Positions 16,796-26,926 of a stretch of DNA of 64,000 nt are shown piece after piece. The position numbers and the translations under genes are program-made. The DNA is taken from assembly GCF_002104995.1 (NCBI RefSeq), contig NW_024468249.1:2108001-2172000 (forward strand), given 5' to 3'. The number at the start of each line of letters is the position of its first letter. Positions within the stretch are counted from its first letter, which is position 1. Origin of the DNA: Linderina pennispora. Its lineage: Eukaryota > Kickxellomycota > Kickxellomycetes > Kickxellales > Kickxellaceae. The notes below the pieces were generated by a model, which searched no databases, was not told the origin of the DNA, and worked only from the letters and a program-made list of their open reading frames with translations.

Positions 16796-18100
16796 TTACT
16801 CCTGGGCGCGCTTGAAGGCCTCGATCTTCTGGCGGACGCGGTCCTTGCGCTGCTTCGAGTTGAGGGCAACACGGTTGAAGCGCTTGTACGAGCCAGCAGC
16901 CTTCTTCTCGGTGGGCTTGGCCGACGGGTCGGCACGGATGGCCTTGTGGGCCGCGGCGTACATGTCCTCAAGGTCGTCGGCGGAGACACCGGCGGCGATG
17001 AAGCGCGAGAACTGGCGCTTGTAGCGGTCCTCGTCCTCCTCCTGGAGAGTGCGCATGTAGTCGGCGACGTGGCCACCGTAGATGTAGCTGCGGAGGGTCT
17101 CGGCATCGAGCTCCTCGGACTCGACATCGAAGCCAGGGAAGCGGCGCTCCGAGTGCGGCACGAAGATGCCACCGTCCGAGGCACCCTTCATGGCGGCGAA
17201 GACCTTGGCACCGGTGGTGGTGCGCTTCAGACCAACATCAAGGAAGGCCTTGAACGGGCGGGGACCGTCCTCGATGGCCTCGACCTCCTGGACGGAGCCG
17301 TCGATCTCGGGGAAGCCCTCGTACTTGTCAGCGAGGCCAACCTTGGTCAGGGCGCGGCGGGCGACCAGGAGACCAGTGGCGTAGGCAGCAGCCCAGTTGG
17401 TCAGACCAACCTTGACACCGTAGCGGGGCAGCTCGTGCGAGTAGGCGGCGGCCAGGACAACGTCACCGACGATCTTGGCGTACACGATCTGGCAGATCAC
17501 GTCAGTGTTGGTGAAGCGGACGACCAGGCGGTACTTGGGGGCGTTGTACTTGTTCTTGGCCTGAGTGACCAGGCGCTTGCGAGCAAAGTAGTCGGTCTTG
17601 CCCTCTATAATGCAAACAATGTCGGAATTGGGTTTAGTTTACATCGTCCGAATTCGGCCGTTCAAACAGGCACCAGCATACGCCAGCTGCGGCGAATTCG
17701 GCAGGCGGGGGATCGTCTTTGGTCAGATAGGGGCGAAAGATTTGATCATCACCAAGAGCACGACTCGTTGGAAGGCTCCTGAAACTCGGATGAACTATAC
17801 TTTTATACATCATCACACCAGAGGGCTTGCCCCGCCCGCGTCAAAGCACTGCGCGTCAAGCAGATGAAATATACGTACCACGGCGACGACGGTACTTGAC
17901 CTGGTAGCGCTTGAAGTAAGCCTTGTTCTTCTGCTGCTTAACGAACGGCTACAAGGTGTGCGGATTTGAAATTCGGCGTCGTCTGAAATTAGCAAAAACA
18001 GCATCCCGCCAGGAGTTTAATAACGAAAGCCAACAGAGTCTTCTGCAGTCTGCTCTGATGCTGCGTCCTCTCCCCCGCTGCGATCTCCGATGCGTACCAT
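16796..18100 (-). CDS. RPL5: Ribosomal protein L5 (uL18), two introns
   Basis: A 60S protein that binds 5S rRNA. The coding parts are 18098-18100 (ATG only), 17879-17948 and 16796-17604, giving 293 residues (yeast Rpl5 has 297). Intron 1 (17949-18097, 149 bp) begins GTACGC directly after the ATG and ends TAG. Intron 2 (17605-17878, 274 bp) begins GTACGT, ends TAG and splits the Glu codon of the RRRREGKTDYFARKR motif. Diagnostic blocks include KYRLVVRFTNTDVICQIV, LPRYGVKVGLTNWAAAYATG and GGIFVPHSERRFPGFD. A first intron right after ATG is common in fungal ribosomal protein genes. Intron 2 appears to host a C/D snoRNA (17717-17823). Confidence 0.95.
17717..17823 (-). ncRNA. Candidate intronic box C/D snoRNA
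   Basis: Inside RPL5 intron 2, same strand, there is a box C GTGATGA (17810-17816), a second GTGATGA as C' (17746-17752) and a box D CTGA (17723-17726). The ends CTCTGG (17818-17823) and CCAAAG (17717-17722) can pair at five of six positions, giving the closing stem. The 19 nt between C' and D include AATCTTTCGCCCCTAT next to box D; 14 consecutive bases are complementary to the conserved large-subunit rRNA segment AUAGGGGCGAAAGA (rRNA recalled from memory). No perfect D' box is seen (CCGA is the nearest). Human U21 lies in an RPL5 intron and acts in the same rRNA block, so this may be a relative. Confidence 0.7.
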
Positions 18101-18478
18101 GATGGATGCGAATAAAAATTTCCTTAGATACCCCGCTGGACTAATAAAGAGAAAGATCTCAGCCCGCTCCCTGAGTCGCACTAGCTGGTAAGCCCAGACG
18201 CAAACTGCGCCGCAGAAAAAGTTTGATAATATCAACAGATCACCAGAGCAGCTGCGACCTATTAGATCAGATCAAGACCACCGGTCTGAGGCTTGCCATG
18301 GCAGCATTTGCCAAACAATGACCTGCTTCTATGTATATGGTGCCGTATACGTGGCGCAAGACCCAGATATGCTGAGAGCACAAACAATGCAGGCCCATTG
18401 TACTGACAATACATAGAAATGTGGTTTTTTTTGGAGTGCTTTATATTAAGGAGATGGATGTACCAGGAGTTAAGCTTT

Positions 18479-18918
18479 CTAGTAGGCAGCATAGGCGTTG
18501 TGGACAGGAGCGTGGTACTCGGGGACAGGAGCGTGGTAGACCGGAGCCGGGGCGTGGTACTCGGGGACAGGGGCGTGGTAGACCGGGGCAACATAAACCG
18601 GGGCAGGCGCGTGGTACTCAGGGACAGGCGCGTGGTACACGGGGCGGGAGCATGGTACTCCGGAACCGGGGCGTGGTACTCGGGCTTGGGAGCCGGGGCG
18701 TGGTACTCGGGGGCAGGGGCATGGTACTCGGGGGCAGGAGCATGGTACTCAGGGACAGGAGCGTGGTACTCGGGCTTGGGAGCAGGAGCGTGGTACTCAG
18801 GGGCAGGAGCATGGTACTCGGGCTTGGGGGCGGCCACGTAAGCGGGCTTGGCCTCATAAGCTCCCTCACCAGCGAGGGCAACAGCGACAAGGGTAGCGAC
18901 GGCAGCGAAGGTCTTCAT
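18479..18918 (-). CDS. Secreted PEYHAP-repeat protein (one frameshift)
   Basis: The N-terminus MKTFAAVATLVAVALAGEGA is a signal peptide, followed by tandem copies of the short motif P-E-Y-H-A-P with A-P, K-P or V-P linkers. Near 18637-18645 one base seems missing: upstream the repeat reads in one frame, and downstream the same repeat (VYHAPVPEYHAPAP-type) continues in another to an AAY ending and a stop at 18479-18481. The intended product is about 146 residues. If the shift is real, the protein instead runs to 18262 with an unrelated tail. No enzyme domain is present; the low-complexity Tyr/His/Pro repeats suggest a wall or surface protein. A TATA motif lies at 19039-19044, about 120 bp upstream. 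Confidence 0.75.
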
Positions 18919-19744
18919 GGTTGATGTAATTACGTGGGGTTAATGTGTACTCTGGGCAGAGAGTAATGGAGAGCAGTGAAGAAGCAAATGAGGAATGGCT
19001 ATGACAAGTCATTTCCGGGACCGGACTACCTTCCAGCATTTATATGCGACTTGCTGGCTGCCATTGGAGACCGGGAGCGGCTCGAGTTTGCACTTTACAG
19101 CCTGCTCACAACAACAGGTTGTGTTGTGCGAATTTGCTCGGGCTATTGACTATATTCTCGCAGCCACTGCGTTGCGCAATAGTGCCACTGGTCTGTGTTT
19201 GCGTCTCACGCAGATTCCTTGCCAGGCAAGAGCCATATTCACAGTGTTTGCGGCTGGTTGGCAGCAGCTGGCCAAATGTCGAAATGGCCGCGAGGATATT
19301 GTTCTGTGGGGAAGGAAAATGCCAGCGGCTTATGCTGGCCAATTCCACCATGTACACTAGCGCAGTGAATAAACCCCTTGGTCTATATTGTCCTGTAATA
19401 TAATCGCTGGCAGTCTACTAAATGGTAAACAAGAACAAGCAGCTTGGGCGCTGGCTGTTGATATTGGAAGATCTTGCGCCACACATATTGACCTATGCAC
19501 TATTCCCGATGCTCCAGCTGCAGAATATGTGGCGCGAGAATAAGGATATTCGAAACGGCTCCTTAGGACACAGCATACTAGCCCGTAGACCGAAGGGGTT
19601 TGTGTATGTTTGCCCTTCTTCACCCTCTTTGCCAATCAACCAATTCCATTCACGTCTCCCCTCTCCCTACCTTTACGAACCCGAACGAAACCCGCTTGCT
19701 CATTGCGATACCTTCGTCACGACCCTTACGACAGCCAAACAAAC
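18919..19744. other. Divergent upstream region between two secreted-protein genes
   Basis: This region contains no supported gene. It should hold the promoters of the minus-strand repeat protein (TATA at 19039-19044) and the plus-strand proline-rich protein, whose leader (about 19610-19744) is pyrimidine-rich. Two overlapping frames at 18995-19403 have no protein character. Confidence 0.55.
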
Positions 19745-20764
19745 ATGCGCTTATTTGCGATTCCTACCATGGCCTTGGCCATGGGACCAGTTCTAGCACT
19801 TCCAACTCCTCAGGATCCGTTTGCAGCAGTGGCAAACGGCCTGGAGGCTTCGATTTACGCAAATGTCGCGGATGCACTTGCGCTAGACCCGAGCCTTGAG
19901 GCAGCTGGATACCTACCTCAGCCACCTGTGCCACAGGTTCCATCTACCATCCCTGGATACGAAGTAGCTGCTACTCAGCAATTCCCGGGTACTGCAGTTC
20001 CTGCTGCATATGATTCGGCTGCCCCGGCGGCACCAGCTGCTCCTGTGGCTCCTATGGCTCCTGTGATTGCGGGCACCACTGGCTATGCCGCTGAAACGCT
20101 TCCTGGAGCAGTTCCCGAGGAACAACTTACTCCTGATATCTATGCTCCGGCGCCCGCACCCATTGACTCTGCACCATATGGCGCTCAGGCCGAAGCTCCT
20201 GCTCCTGCTCCTGCCCCAGTCCCGTTGCCTGTGCCAGTTGCCGCCCCGGCTCCCATTGACAAAGCTGCATATGCAGGTGGTCTTAATACGCCTCTATATG
20301 CTCCTGAGTCGCTGCCTGCCCCACTCAACACTGCCGGTTATGATACTCCTGCTCTGCCAGAGGTTCCTGCTGGCTATGCCGCTGGTGCTCCCTCTGTACC
20401 TGTCGATGCTCCCGAGCTGCTACCAGCCCCAGCTGGCAACGCTGCTGATATTCCCCACCAACCGTATGGATCTCTAAATCCTGAAAGCCTGTCGTACTCC
20501 CCACCTGCGCCTGCTGTCCCTGGAGACGTTCCTACTGGCCAGATCCCAACCGGTCCCATTGCGACACCTGCAGACTACAATACTGCGGGAGAGAATCCTG
20601 CAGCATACCCGGACAATGGTGGTGCTAATCCGTTCAACTTCTTAATGCAAGGGCTCACTGATAGCTTCAATGGCTTGGTTAATGGCCTTTCCGGATACGC
20701 CAGTGACCCGGTGCCTGTCGACGACAGCATACCTGTTGCTGCCCCAGCCGTCGCTGGTTCCTGA
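19745..20764 (+). CDS. Secreted Ala/Pro-rich protein, unknown
   Basis: A 339-residue protein starting MRLFAIPTMALAMGPVLALP, a signal peptide, then a long stretch rich in Ala, Pro, Val and Tyr with irregular repeats such as APAPAPVP and SLPAPLNTAGYDTPALPEV, and a short more complex C-terminal part (NPFNFLMQGLTDSFNGLVNGLSGYAS). I recognise no catalytic domain. The frame is open for 45 codons upstream, but the ATG at 19745 is the one that gives a signal peptide. It lies divergent from the PEYHAP-repeat gene, also secreted. Probably a cell-surface or matrix protein. Confidence 0.8.
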   Translation: MRLFAIPTMALAMGPVLALPTPQDPFAAVANGLEASIYANVADALALDPSLEAAGYLPQPPVPQVPSTIPGYEVAATQQFPGTAVPAAYDSAAPAAPAAPVAPMAPVIAGTTGYAAETLPGAVPEEQLTPDIYAPAPAPIDSAPYGAQAEAPAPAPAPVPLPVPVAAPAPIDKAAYAGGLNTPLYAPESLPAPLNTAGYDTPALPEVPAGYAAGAPSVPVDAPELLPAPAGNAADIPHQPYGSLNPESLSYSPPAPAVPGDVPTGQIPTGPIATPADYNTAGENPAAYPDNGGANPFNFLMQGLTDSFNGLVNGLSGYASDPVPVDDSIPVAAPAVAGS

Positions 20765-21013
20765 GTGCGTGCATGCTGAACAATAAGAATTAGTTTTTTG
20801 TAAAAATGTGTTCGTCACACCCGGTATCTACCCTTGTTTCTACCCCGTGTTTTCCTCGTTCTAACTATGTTTCTACCATCGTCTCAATCCTGTTATCACA
20901 ATACATGTCTTTCACAGCATTTATTCATCGGCAACCTCCATACAGGTTTATGATCTATGTCCTGCAATAGCGATCACGCCTGGCACATGTTTTTTTTAGA
21001 TTTTATACACGCA

Positions 21014-21502
21014 TTACTGGCTCTTGCCAGTTTCGTCCAGCTTCGCTTCTGTCTTTGCCTTCTGGCCCTCACTGCTCTCCACTTTGGCTCCCTCGGTGGC
21101 AGCCTTCTCCGCAGCCTGCTTTTCAGCCATCTCCTGCTCAGCCTTCAATTTCTCCTGGGCCCATTCCATCTCTATCCGCTCCCTAGCGCGAATGACCTTT
21201 GCTTGCAAGTAAAGCGAGCCGCCCTTCTTCGGATCGTTAGCAGCAAACAAATGCTCGTACTTCTTTAGCATCGACTCCTTGTCGTTGGCGTCGTCCAGGT
21301 TCAGGATCTTCAGTGACTCATCAACTGTGATTCCTGACGCCTTTGTCATCTTGTCGCCGTCAGCGACTGCCTTCATGTTGCCAGCGGCGGCGCGCGCGGC
21401 CGCAGAGTTTATGTTTGCCTGTTTGTAGGCGTCAACAAATGCCCGGCCGACAATGCGTGTGCCTGTGGCAAGCATGTTAATAATTGCCTTCGGTGCTGAC
21501 AT
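21014..21502 (-). CDS. PAM16: Mitochondrial import motor subunit Pam16 (Tim16)
   Basis: This 162-residue J-like protein of the TIM23 presequence import motor pairs with Pam14/18 and restrains mtHsp70 stimulation at the matrix side of the inner membrane. The N-terminus shows the family TGTRIVGRAFVDAYKQA segment. The degenerate J domain (residues about 58-110) has SLKILNLDDANDKESMLKKYEHLFAANDPKKGGSLYLQAKVIRARERI, with no HPD, as expected. The last 50 residues are a charged Ala/Glu/Lys extension, longer than usual. Divergent from SEC3, 320 bp apart. Confidence 0.93.
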   Translation of the reverse strand: MSAPKAIINMLATGTRIVGRAFVDAYKQANINSAAARAAAGNMKAVADGDKMTKASGITVDESLKILNLDDANDKESMLKKYEHLFAANDPKKGGSLYLQAKVIRARERIEMEWAQEKLKAEQEMAEKQAAEKAATEGAKVESSEGQKAKTEAKLDETGKSQ

Positions 21503-21822
21503 TTTTTTTATCGTGCCTTAGAACTGTAGCTAGTGAAAGGAAAGGTGCAAGAAGAAAGGAAATGGTACGAAGATAAGAGCGGGTTCGGCGAATTGGCAGC
21601 TGTGAAAGTGCGAAAAAGTGTCGCTCTCGGTAAGATTTTTGGACTGATCGGCTCAGTTCCCGATTGACAGCGAGCCACGGCTCTGCCATCGAGCAGGCAT
21701 CTGGTGTGGTCTGCATCACGACGTCAGTCGCAGAGAAGCGCCTGGGCGGGTCGCCAAAGCGGCTACGTATTTTTGCCCTCTTTCTCCACCGAATTTCCAC
21801 GCATTTTCAGCATTCACAAAAG

Positions 21823-24800
21823 ATGGCTTCAAAGACAGAGGCGGCCAAAGTCAAGGCAATTGCCGACACGCTCCGCCGACAGATATTCATTGGCGTCGAG
21901 GCTACAGCCGCGCAAGAAAATGCAGCCAAAGCAAGCTCGGGCGGGCAGCAGCCACGGCGCGAGCGACTGCTCAATGTGCTGAGCGTCATGGAGCGCGACA
22001 GCACCAAGGGCTCGAGCACAGCCAAACCACGTATCTTCTGTATCACCGTAAAGCGGAACCGTAAGCTGCGCCTGCATAAGGTGAAGATGAACGGCAACAT
22101 TGCGGTAATTAGCAAGACCTGGGGTGTTGACGACGTCAAGGTGATCGAGTTCAAGGAGCCGACGCGATTCTCGCTGCACCTGAGCCACAAGTACGACCTC
22201 ACGTCGGCTGATGCGACACTCGTCGAGGGGTTCGTGCTGATGCTCGTCAACTTTTGCAACAAGTATTCGGCCAAGCCGCCAAAGTACATTAACACGGTGT
22301 CGGGCGGTGCTGGCGGGCCAGTGCCGGCTGGTGGTATGGGCAACAATCGTCCCAAGACAGCATATGCCAAGAATGTGCAGCAGCAGCAACAGCAGCAACA
22401 GCAGATGCCTGGCACGTCTCCGCACACCCCACAGCTTGATGCCAGGGCATTGGGGAAGCAGCAAGGAGTGGGTGCGAATGGTGAAATCGCGTCGAGAAGT
22501 GGCTCAAGACAGCCGCAGCAGCAACAACAGCAGCAGCCGCAGGCGCGTCAACACCACAGCCGGATGCCAAGCGAGCAGACCGCAGTGATGCGTCGCATGA
22601 CAAAGTACGTTGCAGACCATGGGGGAGATGTGTCGGCGTTAGTCCCAATGGGCGCCCAGCCATCCGACGGAATGCCGGAGAACATCATGGACACCATTGG
22701 ATTCGACGATGACGGGGATGACGCAGAAGAACTACTACTCGACGAGGCATTCATGCTGTCTGCCGACGAGCTGGTCGGCGATTTTGGATGGCGTGCCAAC
22801 ATCGATGCTGCTCAGCTCGAATCGCGCTTACTGGGCGAGCTGCACAAGCTCGAGTCAGAGAATGTGCTGGATATGCTGGAGGCTGACAAGCAAGTACCAA
22901 AGATTGTCAAGGAGCTCGACCAGGCGATTGCACATCTGGAGGAGATGGACGAGATGCTGCGGTTCTACAGCCTTGAGCTCGAGTCAATGGACGATGATGT
23001 ACGCAAGATCCAGCTGGAGAACGAGAACCTGAAGATCGAGGAGGAAAACCAGCAGCGGCTACTTGTGGAGCTAGAGAAGATCCTAAAGACCATCACACTA
23101 TCGGAGGAGGAGCTGCAGACTTTGCGAAACGAATCTCTCGAGACCACCTCCGGCATTGAGCGTGTCGAGCGCGTGGCGGCCTCGCTGAAGCGCATGCTAG
23201 GAACAACGCCCAGCGGAAATCTCGGTGGGCTGGAGGCTACCCATGAGAAGCTGAAAAAATACGAGTTTTATAGCTCCAACTTTTCGACGCGTGTGTACGA
23301 CTACCTCAAGGTCATGTTCCAGTTCAAGGTCGACGGTGTCATGAACGACAAATCACGTCTTGGCGTTCGTGGGATCCGCCTGCTGTCTGGTCCTGATCCG
23401 GTACATAAGGAAGTGATCAAGTATGTTGGACTCACACTCTGGCTCAAGGAGGCGAAGCCCTCAGCCGACAAGGATCTGCAAGGCTTGTACCTACAGTGTA
23501 TGAACCAGCTATATACCCGACAGACCAAGGAACTGGTGGACTCGTGCCGACCGTACTTCTTCCGCTACCGCCATGATGTGAGCGCCGGCGGAACCAATCC
23601 GATCGCCGAGTTCTCATTCTCAACCAATGTAGGTGCTGTCTCTGGTGCCCCTTCCACTGCATCCAACCGTAGACTCAGCCTTGACGGCATCAGCGGCGCA
23701 GCCCATATGGCTCTGGCAGGAGTTTCGAAGAGTGGCAACGATGCCAGCACAGCGGGAACCATGGGCGTTACCCCGAGCAGCGAAATGCAACCTGCCGAGG
23801 CGTTCGCCAAGGCGGTGAAGAACGTCGTTGCCAACGTGATTGCCGAGCAGAACTTTGTGTCGGATCTGTTCCACTACGTACCCGCCGCACACATCCGTGC
23901 TGCGCGCCGTGGTCAAGCAAACGCTGCAGCAGCATTGGCTGGAGACAACGGTGGTATTGACGATATGCAAGTCAAGGTTGGCGAGCACATTACCTTCTAC
24001 AATTGGGTCACACAGAACGTTAGGCCCGTCGGCCACTGGGATGCACCGCGTACCAAGCTCGACTCAAAGGGTGTGGTTAGCAGCACTGTTCACTTCGGCA
24101 CCGTCAAGGAGGTCAAGAGCATGCTGGACTTGCTGTTTGGAAATCTAGTCTCCCAAGTCGACTCGATGGTCGACATGGGCACGCGATTCGACCCGTCACA
24201 GGCGATCGGCATGCTTGAGGTTGTGTGCGAAGCGCTTAGTTTGTGCCGCGGCAGCGACCAGGGGTTCCTGCTTAACATCCTGGAAAAGTGCCATGACAAG
24301 CTTGAGATGATCTTCCAGAACTTTGTCTCAGAGCAAGCACGCGCCATTGAAGCTACAAAGTTTGTGACCAAGAAGCGCGTTGGCGCGCTGCCTTATGCAC
24401 GGATCTTCCCGAAATTCGTTGCTCATATCGAGGAATTGATTGGTAACAGCAGCTCGGAGGCACGTACAATCGTCGACCGGGCGTATGGCCGCATCTCGCG
24501 ACTTATCTTCGATTCGCTGGACTCGCAGCTGCGTGAGGCCGAGCGGAATGTGACGAAGCACTCGGATGACAAGGATGCGCTGAAGGAGCAGCTCAACACA
24601 TACGTCATGCTGCTCGAGAACCTGTTTGTTCTGCTTAACGGCCTACAGCTGTTCCGTACGGGCACTGCCAAGCCGTACTTCAAGCCGACATTGGACCAGT
24701 ACATTGAGCAGGCACAGACCCTGCAGCGTAAGGTGACCGCAGCCTATAACCGCGACATGCTGAAGCGGCCGATGGGTAAAATGCTTGACTTCTTTGATGC

Positions 24801-25113
24801 CGTTGAGCGCGCTCTGGCGTCGAATAGCAACCCGCTGAACCTACCGAACCTGAGCAAGTCGCAGCTTAAGAAGGTGATCCAGTCGCACAACAGCAGTGCG
24901 ATGCGCGAGAGTCTGAAGCAGTTGTATAAGCGTGTCGAGAAGCACTTTGTCAACGAGCCACGCCTGAAGCCAATTGTGTGGAAGGCGATGACGGAGGATG
25001 TCATTTCCAACTACCAGCGCATTGTGACGTTGCTGGCCAGGGCGTACCAGAGCACCAACATCACGCTTGAATATACTCAGGCCGACCTCAAACGCTGGTG
25101 CGATGAGCACTAG
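21823..25113 (+). CDS. SEC3: Exocyst subunit Sec3
   Basis: A 1,096-residue tethering-complex subunit that marks exocytic sites at the plasma membrane. The first about 150 residues match the Sec3 PIP2/Rho-binding PH-like domain (KPRIFCITVKRNRKLRLHKVK; FSLHLSHKYDLTSAD). A disordered part with two glutamine runs (about residues 186-194 and 231-240) and an acidic patch follow. A long coiled coil spans roughly residues 350-470, and the rest is the helical-bundle Sec3 C-terminal domain (YSSNFSTRVYDYLKVMFQF; FPKFVAHIEELIG). The ATG at 21823 is the first in frame; the upstream open part begins only with TTG. Single exon, intact over 3.3 kb. Confidence 0.95.
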   Translation: MASKTEAAKVKAIADTLRRQIFIGVEATAAQENAAKASSGGQQPRRERLLNVLSVMERDSTKGSSTAKPRIFCITVKRNRKLRLHKVKMNGNIAVISKTWGVDDVKVIEFKEPTRFSLHLSHKYDLTSADATLVEGFVLMLVNFCNKYSAKPPKYINTVSGGAGGPVPAGGMGNNRPKTAYAKNVQQQQQQQQQMPGTSPHTPQLDARALGKQQGVGANGEIASRSGSRQPQQQQQQQPQARQHHSRMPSEQTAVMRRMTKYVADHGGDVSALVPMGAQPSDGMPENIMDTIGFDDDGDDAEELLLDEAFMLSADELVGDFGWRANIDAAQLESRLLGELHKLESENVLDMLEADKQVPKIVKELDQAIAHLEEMDEMLRFYSLELESMDDDVRKIQLENENLKIEEENQQRLLVELEKILKTITLSEEELQTLRNESLETTSGIERVERVAASLKRMLGTTPSGNLGGLEATHEKLKKYEFYSSNFSTRVYDYLKVMFQFKVDGVMNDKSRLGVRGIRLLSGPDPVHKEVIKYVGLTLWLKEAKPSADKDLQGLYLQCMNQLYTRQTKELVDSCRPYFFRYRHDVSAGGTNPIAEFSFSTNVGAVSGAPSTASNRRLSLDGISGAAHMALAGVSKSGNDASTAGTMGVTPSSEMQPAEAFAKAVKNVVANVIAEQNFVSDLFHYVPAAHIRAARRGQANAAAALAGDNGGIDDMQVKVGEHITFYNWVTQNVRPVGHWDAPRTKLDSKGVVSSTVHFGTVKEVKSMLDLLFGNLVSQVDSMVDMGTRFDPSQAIGMLEVVCEALSLCRGSDQGFLLNILEKCHDKLEMIFQNFVSEQARAIEATKFVTKKRVGALPYARIFPKFVAHIEELIGNSSSEARTIVDRAYGRISRLIFDSLDSQLREAERNVTKHSDDKDALKEQLNTYVMLLENLFVLLNGLQLFRTGTAKPYFKPTLDQYIEQAQTLQRKVTAAYNRDMLKRPMGKMLDFFDAVERALASNSNPLNLPNLSKSQLKKVIQSHNSSAMRESLKQLYKRVEKHFVNEPRLKPIVWKAMTEDVISNYQRIVTLLARAYQSTNITLEYTQADLKRWCDEH

Positions 25114-26667
25114 AGCTTGAGCTACCACTTAGTCTATTGCCCCTCCTAATTAAAATGTATTTTCAGTCTACAACTCCCAACATGATGGCTATATGAAAGC
25201 TGTGAAGTTGGAAATTGGGTGGCAGGCTGATTTAGAGATATGAAGTCTCACCACAATGGGTGCACGGAGCTGGACGCCAGAGTCAGGAATTATGTTTGCG
25301 GTGTGACTGGCAGAGCCAGTGCGGTAGTATGCCTCTCGCGCCTCTGTCTGGCGCCGGTTGTCTGCTGCCAATATGCGCACGCCTTGGGCTCTTCGGTGGA
25401 TTGTCGAGCTGCCCCGTGCGCCGAGTCTGCACGTGCCCACTGCTGGTCCACCTGAGCTCTGCGACGTTTTCTGCTCAGCGGTGCTGCCGACCCGGGCCAT
25501 GCGCTGTCTGCTGCGAGGTCAGATGGGGTACCTTTCAGCAAGAGAAAGCCAGCAGCAGCAGCAGCAGGGGCATCTGGCGAATGGGGTGTGTGTAAATATC
25601 AGCAGCGCGTGCAGCGAAATTGCTCCGTGCCTGGAATGCCCACTGTCCCTGAACAGGTATCCTCGGCGCTGCCGTCTCTTATCGCGCCTGCGATCTAGCC
25701 GCCTATCGATGCCTGCTCCTGCCGCTCTCTGGTGCACTCGGCTCTGCTGTTTCATCTCTGTCTGCTCACTGCCGCCCCCTGTCTTTCGCCTGGTCCTCCA
25801 TTGCGCTGCTGGCGCTCCTGTCTTGTTTGCTGTCGCCTGATGTCATGTTTACCTCCTGTCTCCACTGGGCTGCTCAGACAGGCTGCAGCCAGGCCGCCAG
25901 TGTGGGTCCAGAAGGAAGAAAGCGACGCAGGTCATGGATGCGATGGGATGATGGGAGGCAAGGGAGGATCCGGATCTCTGCCAACTCAGAGGAGCGCATG
26001 CCTCAGTGGCCGGGAGCAGACAGCAGAGGCCGGGAGCAGACAGCAGAGGCCAGCAGCAGCCAGCAGAGGCCAGCAGCAGCCAGCAGCAGCCAGCAGCCTG
26101 ATGCTGCTCGGCACCGCAAATGTCAGGCGTGTGCGGTGCCGGCCAAGACCAGCTGACAGCTGCCGCGCCATGTATTCGGAAGCAGCGTTGTTCTGCACTC
26201 GGGTACCTAGGGAGAGGCACCAGTCAGCAACGGCAAAAGGGGCTAGTGCAGAATGGTGGTGTTCCTGAATCTTCCACTTGCTTAGCGCCAAACAGCCGCC
26301 TCCTCCACCTCTCCACGTCTACACCGCTGCTGCCACTGCGTATAAATACCGCTGCATCAGCGCCGTGTTTTTTTGCCTGTGTCCAATGCCCGATTAACCA
26401 CTGCCCAGACTCGCCGCCTCATCCACCACCTTCCAGTCTCTCACCTCTGCCATTGCCATTCTGTCTCAGCTTCGTGCGCCTTGACATCTGCTTTCCCGAA
26501 GTTTTTTTCCAGCAACCACACACTGGGCTCCACCGCTTTGACAATCTCCCGCGCCGCTCCGCCGTAGCCTGGGTCAATCGTCCGACTTTGGGTTCGCCTA
26601 CCTCGTCTGTGCGGGAAGCCGTATCTTGTTTCCACTCTGGCACACTCGGCACAGCAGCCATATAGTG

Positions 26668-26700
<33 letters not shown>

Positions 26701-26926
26701 ATACTAGCAACACTAGCAACACTAGCAACACCAGAAACACCAGCAACACCACCAGCAAGCCCTCGCTCGGTCCACACAACTACTCGATCGCCTCCCAGAC
26801 ACATTTCATCGACAGTGCGCTTCGAATGAACTCGTAGTAATCCCGAGCCCCGCTTCCCCCACCCCTCCTCTCTCCAAGCAAACCACCCCCTTCTTGTCCT
26901 GCACTGCCAGCCCGCTTTCCCAGACA
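25114..26926 (+). other. Long upstream region of the left F-box gene, mostly inside the inverted-repeat arm
   Basis: There is no supported gene in these 1.8 kb. From 25219 on it is repeated, inverted, at 37533-39308. It contains CAG-type and CCAGCAG repeats (25551-25567; 26030-26100; ten CAG units at 26669-26698), which produce many long but meaningless frames on both strands. A TATAAATA lies at 26341-26348. Confidence 0.6.

Noticed and set aside
25240..26900. Many 60-180 codon frames in both inverted arms upstream of the F-box genes
   Set aside because: They overlap on both strands, arise from CAG and CCAGCAG repeats, and change frame between the two copies, so there is no constraint on coding.
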